Shown here one piece after another: positions 1 to 7,580 of a stretch of DNA of 64,000 nucleotides. Where the stretch lies: the NCBI GenBank assembly GCA_963969345.1, contig OZ017769.1:2671600-2735599 (forward strand). The letters are read 5' to 3'. The translations under genes were made by a program, and so were the position numbers. The notes below the pieces were generated by a model, which saw only the letters and a program-made list of their open reading frames with translations, was not told the DNA's origin and searched no databases. This DNA is from Turbatrix aceti. Its lineage: Eukaryota; Nematoda; Chromadorea; Rhabditida; Panagrolaimidae. Position 1 is the first letter of the stretch; each line of letters starts with the position of its first letter.

Positions 1-120
1 TCTGCAAAAGGCAAACCCTACCCTGATACTCGCCCCCGTGTGTGCATAATTGTCATTAGCTTCTGTAATTGAAGAATTTCGCGCTTTTTTTCAGAACAAA
101 CTCTTGAAAAAACAACAATA
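1..120 (-). promoter_or_regulatory. 5' flank of a membrane-protein paralogue lying off the left edge
   Basis: This stretch closely resembles the sequence just upstream of the two membrane-protein genes to the right (about 3184-3290 and 6390-6450): a GCAAACCCT-like start, a CGCCCCCGTGTGTG-like block, then a TGTCATTAGCTTCTGT block. In those copies it lies immediately 5' of exon 1 on the minus strand. By inference the first exon of another family member begins just left of the window. No coding sequence of that copy is visible here. Confidence 0.5.
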
Positions 121-645
121 GTAAGATTCTTGGAGTTGCACTTTTTATCATAAACATAATAGTTTTTCATTTCATTTCATTTATTTACCGCTTCGAACAT
201 ACAATAAACATAAACATATAACACAAAAATGTTTTTTCGATTACGATTAACTAGAAAAAACATTTTTTATACAGAGTTGAATCCGTGAACTTTAAGTTTT
301 TTTGGGTTCAGTACAAGAAATACACAAGACAACAAGACATGGGATCTCGAAACGAATATGAAATGTTGGTTATCATATTAAACCTCCTCAATAGTTTTTG
401 GATCAGATCAAGCCATAATCTCATTTCCAGTTTCACTTTGTAACGATATTGGGTTAAAAACTTACAAAAAAATAGGCTAGAGAAAATGGCGGGAAAAAGC
501 ACGCGTCAACACGGACGCACGCGTGGTCGCAAAAATGAGGGTGAAATTGGCATTGTAAGAGATAATTCATGATAACAAGGACAGTGACTTAACGGCTGTA
601 GGAACAGTCGGATTAAAAAATTCGACGACAAGTGTGTATGTGTAG
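121..645 (-). pseudogene. Rearranged 3' end of membrane-protein gene copy B
   Basis: On the minus strand, 580-645 encodes the conserved block VVEFFNPT(V/I)PTAVKS found in the last exon of the intact neighbour. About 375-450 still resembles that neighbour's 3' end (GAAACTG...GATCTGATCCAAA). Between them, about 548-579 is a scrap of exon 2, recognised by GATAATTCATGATAACAA, joined directly to the exon 3 fragment. The order is therefore scrambled. The 66 bases at 580-645 recur at 2093-2158 with about one difference. I read this as the decayed tail of copy B, separated from its body by the insertion at 646-2092. Confidence 0.55.
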
Positions 646-735
646 CACCTGGTGCTGACCAGGCATGTCAAAAATCGGGGGCCGGCCCCGGGGGCCGGGG
701 CCAGGGTATCGTCGACTAATCGAGATGGGTATCGA

Positions 736-1881
736 TCAATCGACGATACCCATCATACAAAGTAGATTGACAACTCGTCGGGCGGGAGTGTCGTGAAAGG
801 TCACGATAACCAACCCCGCACCCCGCTCTTCCACGATTGACTCACCCCGCTTCCCCGCTTCAATTCCACGATTGCACGGATCGTCTTCTTGTGTGAGTGC
901 GATGCATGAAACTGAGCAGTTTTCGCAGAAGGAGTAAGGTTGAGCCAATTTTGTGTTTGCCGTTGTGAGTTCGCATGTTGTGGCGTTCGTTGCCGTTATC
1001 AGTACGAGTAGGATTGTGGTGAGCATGGATTTTGATACCGCTTTTGTGGTTGTGTGTGAGCGAGTTGCTTCTTGTTGTGGGGTTGATGGCTCAGGGAGTT
1101 GTCGTTGCCGTGTGTGTCTGAAGGGCGCGTCGGTGTGCTCAGTTTCGTTAGAAACGGGGTTTGGTAGCGATGAAATATCGGTGTCTACTTCAAGAGGGTA
1201 AAGCATGTTGACTGGGCGTGTGAGAGTTTTCCCATTAGCGAGTAGAAGTTCGGCTGCGCGAATTGGTTGGTTCGGTTTTACGTTGAAAATCCGCGCCATC
1301 GTCCAAGTATTTCGGGGTTGGAGTTTTTCTTCAACGAGGACAACATCACCTTTTTTCGGAGTTGCTTTGTCAGTGCCCTTGTGTTGAAGATGATTGTATT
1401 GATTGCGAGCGCGTAATGTTGCAAAATATTGTGATTGCCACTGTTGCCACAATTTATCGATTGTTTTCTGCTGAGCTTTCCAAGACTTGATGAGGGTTTG
1501 TTGTGTGGTTTCTTTGGGGATCCAATCAGGGTCTGTCTCGTCATCTTCGGTATGGATACGTGGTATGTTCCAGTCAGCACCAGGTGCGAGAAAGTCGCAG
1601 GGGCGTAAGATCGTGTAGTCTTGTTCTGTTTCAGATGGTACAAAAGTGATTGGTCTGCTGTTGACGGTGGATTCCACTTCACAAAGTAGTGTGATCCATT
1701 GTGGTATGGTGTTGATGGTTCGAACGCTTTTGAGACATTTTTTGGTAATACCAACAAGACGTTCATAGTGTCCTCCAGTCCAAGGCGCTAATTGCGGTAT
1801 GAATTGGTATGAAATTGCAGTCGTGTTGTTGCAGATGCTGTCTGATTGCTGTCCGGGTTCGATTCCCGGCCGATGCACCAC
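736..1881 (-). pseudogene. BEL/Pao integrase C-terminus plus DUF5641, start of env-like ORF (truncated)
   Basis: The 381-codon minus-strand frame contains, in order: an integrase C-terminal block (PQLAPWTGGHYERLV, then VESTVNSRPITFV, about residues 29-78); a DUF5641-like region typical of BEL/Pao polyproteins (LRPCDFL, IDKLWQQWQSQY, KGDVVLVEE, NTWTMARI, TRPVNMLYPLEV, about residues 90-235); a low-complexity linker; and a hydrophobic stretch followed by a Cys-containing segment (about residues 287-335) that resembles the start of an env-like product. Protease, reverse transcriptase, RNase H and the integrase catalytic core are absent. The frame then runs into the left inverted repeat. It is a dead internal fragment; the initiating Met falls in a tRNA-derived stretch and is not a real start. 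Confidence 0.75.
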
Positions 1882-1897
1882 TTGTGGTAGAATGCTG
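1838..1897 (+). repeat. tRNA-Gly-derived fragment including CCA (likely fossil primer-binding site)
   Basis: The plus strand carries a T-arm (CCGGG-TTCGATT-CCCGG), the acceptor 3' strand CCGATGCA and a genomic CCA at about 1853-1880. This matches the 3' end of metazoan tRNA-Gly(GCC). Two bases later comes GTGGTAGAATGCT, the D-arm sequence of the same tRNA, so the 3' half precedes the 5' half. Read on the minus strand the block starts TGGTGCATCGGCC, the form of a retroelement primer-binding site, directly before the integrase-bearing frame. There is no complete cloverleaf, so it is not a functional tRNA gene. Confidence 0.6.
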
Positions 1898-2037
1898 TTT
1901 ATTACGCTTTTTCATTTGTATTTATAATCGGCGGAATTGGTCGGCGCAGTCAATGAGTCACGGATGAGTAATTATCTGCGGGGCTTTATGCTTTATAATG
2001 AGTCAATCGTGGAAGCGAAGCGGGGAAGCGGGGTGAG

Positions 2038-3014
2038 TCAATCGTGGAAGGGGAGCGGGGTGCGGGGTTGGTTATCGTGACCTTTCACGACAGACAGTGA
2101 CTTAACGGCTGTAGGAATAGTCGGATTAAAAAATTCGACGACAAGTGTGTATGTGTAGTGACGAACTTCTTCATCCGCCCACAGAACTGTGGCGATGTGG
2201 ATAACTAGTATAGTGTGGTCCACAAAGGTAAAATCCACAAACGAGTTGAAAAAATATAGAAAACTGTACTGCATGCTCCCGACAATACAGCTGCCTAAAA
2301 ACTGTCTCCAGTATCTGTCGGCGTGACCGGTTTTTAGCCACTTCCAAAGAATTGCAAGACCACAAGGAATGTAGGTGATGCAGCTACTGTACAGTTGGTA
2401 AACTATGATGTTTTTCAACCACTTAAAAACGCGTCTCTGAATTGCAAACCAGAATGATTTTTACTCACATTTCCTAAAAACTCTTTGCCGCTTGAACAAA
2501 TCCGCTCAAAAAACAATAAATCAACTTCTACTCGAAGATGGCATTGTATGAGATAATTCATGATAACAAAGTGCGCTGGCAAAACCATGACAGCCGGAGC
2601 CAGATTGCTGTTGTGAGGAGGTTTGAAGAGGCGGAGCCAAGCTGGGTGGTGGAAAAAGTAGAGCACCCAATTAAGGTTCAGGAGAAAAGGTATCTCATTT
2701 GGAATATAAACAAATGCAAATTCCAAGAGTTTCAGTGATCCCACTGGATAATCGACGATGGGTTTCTAAAATTGTTATTGCGATAAAAATAATGATTCCA
2801 AAATACTAACCCCTGTAGCGATTCCTGTCAGAACGGCATCTTGGTATATCACCATTTGTCCAATGTAAGAGAACATTGCAAGGTACGAAATGTAAATGAA
2901 CGGATCGTAACGCACATCACTGTGTTCGTACGCCTTTCGGATGCCGAGCACAACGAAGATGCAAATAATGATGAAAAAAAGCTGGCAATAGCTTGCAATT
3001 CCGTAGGACCACAT
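2038..3014 (-). pseudogene. Multi-pass membrane protein gene, copy B (3' end replaced by insertion)
   Basis: Three exons can be joined in phase 0: 3014-2811 (starts MWSYG, donor GTTAGT), 2765-2469 (acceptor TTTTAG, donor GTGAGT) and 2421-2038. Exon 1 encodes two hydrophobic spans and the motif LGIRKAYEHSD. Exon 2 encodes LNWVLYFF and PPHNSNLAPA followed by another span. Exon 3 encodes WLK..., ILWKWLKTG, IHIATVLW and VVEFFNPTIPTAVKS. It parallels the intact copy at 5330-6314 exon by exon. After PTAVKSLS the frame enters the BEL-derived insertion and picks up about a dozen foreign residues before a stop, so the native C-terminus is lost. Family function is not recognised. Whether it is still expressed cannot be told. 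Confidence 0.6.
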
Positions 3015-3296
3015 TTTTAAGCTAAAATGCCACCGTCCAAAAGAAAGCGTTAAGCTGACAACAAATGTGCTTCTTTTTCGAAAACGCTTGCGCAAGCTTG
3101 CGTGGGCAAAAGGCAAAGCCCTGCAAATGGCAAAAGGCAAAGCCCGCCTCTGTTCGACAAAAATAATAATAACTCGCGTGCTCTGCAAACGGAACACCCT
3201 GATATTCGCCCCCGTTTGTGTGAAATTGTCATTAGCTTCTGTGATAAAAGAATTTTGGGTTTCTGTTTTCGGAACAAACTCCCAAGAAAACAAAAA

Positions 3297-3301
3297 TTAA
3301 G
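3297..3301. repeat. Target-site duplication, left (TTAAG)
   Basis: TTAAG immediately precedes the left LTR and is repeated at 4852-4856 immediately after the right LTR. A 5-bp duplication is what Ty3-type integration makes. Confidence 0.85.
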
Positions 3302-3613
3302 TGTAGTAGTTCTCTATGCCACTCGCGATAGATACTTTACTCACAAACAAAGACCTGTAACCAATACATATAATACAACATACAACAGGTCCAATCACTA
3401 CCTCAACAAGGGTGGAGTTCCGTCGGGTTGAGGTCTTTGGGTTGCTCTGGGCTTGCCTTCGGCCGGGCGTCGATCACGCAGCCAACGAACACGACCGCTC
3501 GCGGCGACAGACAAAACAACAACTGAGACAATAGGAAAGGGAAATACAGGAAACAATTATTCTACGCGAGATAAGAGTGCGCACGCGTTGCACCAACTCG
3601 TACTCGCGTAACA
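3302..3613 (-). repeat. LTR (3' LTR of the mini element)
   Basis: It matches 4540-4851 over its whole length with few differences, starts TGTAGTA and ends CGCGTAACA. It lies beside the polypurine tract on the coding strand, so it is the 3' LTR of a minus-strand element. Confidence 0.9.
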
Positions 3614-3623
3614 CTTCCCTCTC

Positions 3624-4484
3624 TCAACAGAAACGGACAATAAGGGCTGAATCATGGGACAGGGGCAAATCTCCTTCCTGAGACGTCGTCGTCGGATTCA
3701 CCCTGCGACGGGTAGTCGTCGGGACACGTTTCCTTGCAAACACTCTGCGTCTGCGGCTTCTCGAAATCCGGCGTCGGTTTCGGTTGTCGTCCAAGAGTGC
3801 TTCGGCAGGACTGATGTTACCGGGAACCATCTTGCTGGGACTGGTTCGGATGCTGAGCAGCATCAGGCGGACTGCTTCCTGCAGGTCCACCACATCGGCG
3901 TTCATCTTCAGTCCATCCGTGAACATGTGCACGTATCGCTCGGCTGGATACGGCAGGGACGGACAATGCTGGATGCTTTGAACATCTTCAATCGTAGGCA
4001 ATAGTGCTGGGTGCGCTGCCTTCGCACGTGGCACGCACTTGCCTTCGGTGATAACACGAACACTCGCTATCACCACTTTCCCCTCCTTTTTGACATTGCA
4101 CTGGCTTGCAATCGTCTGGGGTACCGCTTCTGCTCGTCCTTCAAACTTGACTTTCGAGAGCTGGTCATCGTTGGCTGCTTCTGCGATCCGCACGGCAAGG
4201 GTCCGACCGGCCTGGTCACCCTTCCGTTCATGAATGGTCGCTGCACCGATGTGATCCTGGGATCCTGCGAAGTCGTCGAATTGATGGCACGTGCACTCCT
4301 TGACATATAGACACGACCATCGGGTTTTCTGCTGAGTGACCCTGGCCTCCTGGATCGATGATCGCTTTGAGACTGCAACCGCTCCGATTGCTGGCCCTGC
4401 AGCTTTCGCGGCAAGCGGTTTGCTCTTCTTCGCATCCTTCTCGGGCTCGGTCGTGAGATCTGTCTTGTTCGGAGTTGCGGGCAT
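3624..4484 (-). CDS. Fused Gag-like / integrase C-terminal polyprotein remnant of the mini LTR element
   Basis: One open frame of 286 residues fills the element's interior. The first about 55 residues are Lys/Ala-rich (MPATPNKTDLTTEPEKDAKK), in the position of Gag but not recognisable as a defined domain. About residues 170-235 read PYPAERYVHMFTDGLKM..., LQEAVRLMLLSIRTSPS and GNISPAEALLDD. This is the classic end of a Ty3 integrase core (the ERFV...FK-LL-YRTTPH-SPAELL pattern) with several consensus residues changed. A basic Arg-rich stretch follows, then the C-terminus. The enzymes that normally lie between were deleted without breaking the frame. No catalytic DDE triad is visible, so any product would lack integrase activity. 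Confidence 0.7.
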   Translation of the reverse strand: MPATPNKTDLTTEPEKDAKKSKPLAAKAAGPAIGAVAVSKRSSIQEARVTQQKTRWSCLYVKECTCHQFDDFAGSQDHIGAATIHERKGDQAGRTLAVRIAEAANDDQLSKVKFEGRAEAVPQTIASQCNVKKEGKVVIASVRVITEGKCVPRAKAAHPALLPTIEDVQSIQHCPSLPYPAERYVHMFTDGLKMNADVVDLQEAVRLMLLSIRTSPSKMVPGNISPAEALLDDNRNRRRISRSRRRRVFARKRVPTTTRRRVNPTTTSQEGDLPLSHDSALIVRFC

Positions 4485-4539
4485 GGCTTGGATCGGCTTC
4501 TCGTCACCTCTGTAGGTCGCCGTATCCTCTCGTCACCAA

Positions 4540-4851
4540 TGTAGTATTTCTCTATGCCACTCGCGATAGATACTTTACTCACAAACAAAGACCTGTAACC
4601 AATACATATAATACAACATACAACAGGTCCAATCACTACCTCAACAAGGGTGGAGTTCCGTCGGGTTGAGGTCTTTGGGTTGCTCTGGGCTTGCCTTCGG
4701 CCGGGCGTCGATCACGCAGCCAACGAACACGACCGCTCGCGGCGACAGACAAAACAACAACTGAGACAATAGGAAAGGGAAATACAGGAAACAATTATTC
4801 TACGCGAGATAAGAGTGCGCACGCGTTGCACCAACTCGTACTCGCGTAACA
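4540..4851 (-). repeat. LTR (5' LTR of the mini element)
   Basis: Partner of 3302-3613. On the coding strand it is followed by the putative primer-binding site at about 4526-4539. Confidence 0.9.
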
Positions 4852-4856
4852 TTAAG
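4852..4856. repeat. Target-site duplication, right (TTAAG)
   Basis: Identical to 3297-3301. Beyond it the sequence resumes as AAGATTCCTGGGAATTGCACTTTTTATCA, which also occurs in slightly altered form at about 122-150, so the tandem gene unit is continuous once the element is removed. Confidence 0.85.
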
Positions 4857-5329
4857 ATTCCTGGGAATTGCACTTTTTATCAGCAATATTCACTATTTTT
4901 TATTATTTTATTGTATTTGTACACGTGTATACAACATACGCAATAAAAAACGATACATACATGTGTATACATACTTATAGCAAAATAAATTAAATAAAAC
5001 TGCAAAGATAAAAGTCAATTACGGTTGACTAAAAAAAACATTTCTTATACTGTTGAATCTGCGAAAGTCACGATTTTACGGGTGTAGTAGTACCGTATAT
5101 CAGGTACTTGCAAAATACACAAAACGCAGGTGCGGTACAAGGGGTTAAATCTGAAATATATATATTTCCGTATGTATGTATTTTAGATTAAAAACTAGTA
5201 ATTTTATAAATCTTGATGTTTACTTACTTTTGTAAAGAAAATTAATTTGTCAAATTCCAATAAGGTGTTATGTTTTCTGTAGTTTTTTATGTCGATGCAA
5301 TTCGAACATTGTTAATATTGAAAACTAAA
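4857..5329. other. AT-rich 3' flank of membrane-protein copy C; no gene seen
   Basis: This stretch lies downstream of copy C on the minus strand and resembles 120-330, the corresponding flank of copy B. No frame with coding character was found on either strand. Confidence 0.5.
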
Positions 5330-6314
5330 CTAATTTAGTCCAATATTATTTGGATCAGCTTTGGTCGCATCCGCAGTTTCATTCTGCAGCGACGGTGACT
5401 TAACGGCTGTAGGAATAGTCGGATTAAAAAATTCGACGACAAGTGTGTAGGTGTAGTGCCGAACTTCTTCATCAATCCACAAAACTGTGGCAATGTGAAT
5501 GAGTTCAACAACGTGGGTTGTATACAAAAACGCGGGAAAAAACAAATCATTGAAGTAATACAGGCCACTAAGTAAGCAGCAGCATAAACACTGCTTACAA
5601 CGTTTATCAATGAAACCGGTTTTAAGCCACTTCCATAAAATGACAATTCCCCAAAAACAGTATGAGTAATTGTTGTAATACATCGGGTAATACATAACGT
5701 AGAGTTTCCACTAAAAATTATGCTTTTTAAAGTCAAACACTTTTTTTGCTTGCACTCTGTTTCTTACTCACATTTGATAAAAAGGCGTTGCCGCTCGGAC
5801 AACTTTGAGCGACAGATTGTTGAGGAATTTTTAAATTATGATCACACTGTAAGAGATAATTCATGGCAACATAGTGCGCTGGCAAAATCATGATAGCAGG
5901 AGCCAGGTTGCTACTGTGTGGTGGCCTAAAGAGACGGAGCCAAGCTCCGTGCAGGAAAAAGTAGAGTGTCCAATTAATGTTTAGAACAAATGGAATGTAC
6001 CAGGGAATCCAATGAAATGCATATGCCCACACTCTCAGCGGCACCATGATAGGCTTTTCCTAAAAATCCAATGACTTTAAAAATTATGATTTCAAAACAG
6101 GAACTTCTGTATACAAAGCCAGCTCAGCAAGATAAGCGTGTTCTCTAAAAATCATTTCTCCGATGTAAAAAAACATGGAAATATAGGAAATGTAGATGAA
6201 CGAATCATGCCGAATATCACTGTGTTCGTACGCCTTTCGGATGCCGAGCACAACGACGCCGCAAAAAATGATGATAAAAAGCTGGAAGTAGATTACGACT
6301 ACACAGAACCACAT
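5330..6314 (-). CDS. Predicted seven-span membrane protein, tandem family copy C
   Basis: Three exons, 6314-6105, 6059-5772 and 5710-5330, join in phase 0 to 292 residues. The acceptors are TTTTTAG in both introns, the second donor is GTGAGT, and the first donor (GTTCCT) is poor, so the exon 1 end is uncertain by a few codons. Hydrophobic spans appear at about residues 4-24 and 35-55 (exon 1), 82-100 and 115-133 (exon 2), and three in exon 3 (around FWGIVILW, CLLSGLYYFNDLFF and VELIHIATVLW). This suggests a seven-pass protein of a size common among nematode chemoreceptor-like families. Motifs shared with copy B are LGIRKAYEHSD, PPH.SNLAPA, ILWKWLKTG and VVEFFNPTIPTAVKS. I do not recognise the family. 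An upstream in-frame ATG at 6362 would add 16 residues; the shared MW start is preferred because copy B begins there. Confidence 0.65.
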
Positions 6315-6383
6315 TTTTTCTGTTGTAATGCCAAGGACAAACAAAGGTTTTTTGCTTGCCATATTTTTAGGGATTGCTCTCAA

Positions 6384-7580
6384 TTATGCCTTGCGTGTTC
6401 TGTAAGCGGCAAACCCTCATCTTCGCCCCCATGTGTGTAAAATTATGTTTTTTTTTCCGTCGTCAAAAAAACATAATTGGAAAATTTGCAGAAAGTGCAT
6501 AAAAAAACTGAAAAAAATACTGCTAAAATATCACAACTAGTGTTTATCTGACCACTTTTATGGTCATTATCATAATACATTCTGATAGTAAAAAAAGTAT
6601 CATGATCGGATACTGATATCAAGATCGTTTTAAAAATACGCTTATAATATCACGTTATCAGGCGTTTTTATCAAACGTGATATCATGACATCGTGCAGAT
6701 AAAAGCATGATAATTAAAATTTTTGTAATACAATGTTTATTATTTTAATTTTTGCCTGACTGATATGATTCTGATATCAGTAACAGTATCAGACCCTAAT
6801 ATAATAAGATCAACATGATATTAGATAACAAAACAACAGACAAAACATTTTCTCATTTTTAGGTGTTATCGGTTTTTACCAGTCCTCCGCTGACTCCGAC
6901 TCAGAGTCGACTCTTTGACTCTGACTCAGACTCTGATGTTCGAGAGTCAGAGTCAGAGTCGAGAGTCGATTTTTACAAAATGACCTTTTGACTCTTTGGA
7001 GTCGACTCTTTGATGAAAATTTTTTGCAAAAAATACACTTTTATAGCCATTTTTGGTGCCAAACGTTTGATTTTGTAAAATAAAAAGTCGTTAACGATGA
7101 AAGCGCGCAGTTTTAGGCTTTTATTGATATGTACATTTTCTGTGAACCTATTTTAACTCGGAGTCAAAGAGTCGATTCTGGGAGTCGGAGTCGAAAGAGT
7201 CGACTCTTTTAACCCTCGACTCTGAGTCAGAGTCGAGAGTCGAGATGGGCTAAAAATAGCAAAGCTTGCTGATAAAAGTTTCAAGAAAGCGTGCACTCTA
7301 CAAATTTTCTGCCAAGACGTATTTCGAAACTCTTCCTTCATCGTTCAATGATCACTCGGTGTCCACAAATTTTTATTTAATCGTAAAAAAAGACAAAGAA
7401 AAGACAAAATTTCATGGTAATCCTGAAAGCTGTTTTTGGTGATTCTTAAAAAAATACAAAATGTACAAGTCAGTTACAGAAAAATGACAGTCAAGCAACG
7501 AACGGCGATACATAATTTTTTTTTGTTTTGCTGAAGAGTCCTTCCAGAAGTCTCTCCGATGCCAAAGTGCCTCCAGGGCC
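6384..7580. other. Intergenic, AT-rich, with an AGAGTCG-rich inverted repeat
   Basis: 6450-6860 is AT-rich with many CTGATATCA/TGATAC words but no clear boundary. About 6890-6975 and 7155-7245 are dense in ACTCTGACTC / GAGTCAGAGTC motifs in both orientations, so the strands can fold within and between these two blocks. This looks like a small non-autonomous inverted-repeat element, but no target duplication was found. No gene is seen before the last PHAF1 exon. Confidence 0.45.
6886..7246. repeat. Inverted-repeat element built of GAGTC/GACTC words
   Basis: Two blocks rich in GACTCTGACTCAGA and its complement flank about 180 bp of AT-rich sequence. The arms pair imperfectly and also fold on themselves. 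No transposase frame and no flanking duplication are visible, so assignment to a transposon class is not possible. Confidence 0.5.

Larger units (their letters stand above)
646..2092 (-). mobile_element. BEL/Pao retroelement-derived insertion with inverted terminal-type repeats
   Basis: A 1447-bp block interrupts membrane-protein copy B and is flanked by a 66-bp direct repeat of host sequence (580-645 and 2093-2158). Inside, an inverted repeat of about 88 bases (789-876 against 2003-2092, beginning TGTCGTGAAAGGTCACG) encloses a minus-strand BEL/Pao coding remnant. At 646-760 there are further GC-rich and palindromic segments, including a GGGTATCGTCGA / TCGACGATACCC pair. No LTR pair is evident, so this is not a complete retrotransposon. 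A composite element carrying a retroelement fragment, or a foldback that formed around it, both fit. Confidence 0.6.
3302..4851 (-). mobile_element. Mini Ty3-type LTR retrotransposon (non-autonomous deletion derivative)
   Basis: Two 312-bp direct repeats (3302-3613 and 4540-4851) begin TGT and end ACA, and are nearly identical. They enclose 926 bp of internal sequence and are bounded by perfect TTAAG duplications. Transcription is inferred on the minus strand. Just inside the right LTR that strand reads TTGGTGACGAGAGG, a plausible primer-binding site beginning TGG, and just before the left LTR it reads GAGAGAGGGAAG, a good polypurine tract. The internal frame keeps an N-terminal region and an integrase tail but no protease, reverse transcriptase or RNase H. 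The element lies between copies B and C of the membrane-protein family. The near-identical LTRs and intact duplications suggest a fairly recent insertion. Confidence 0.92.

Noticed and set aside
1835..1880. Functional tRNA-Gly gene
   Set aside because: Only the T-arm and acceptor 3' strand are present in order; the 5' acceptor strand and anticodon arm are missing.
6570..6800. CTGATATCA-rich region as a transposon
   Set aside because: Words such as CTGATAC recur in both orientations, but arms could not be aligned convincingly and no target duplication was found.
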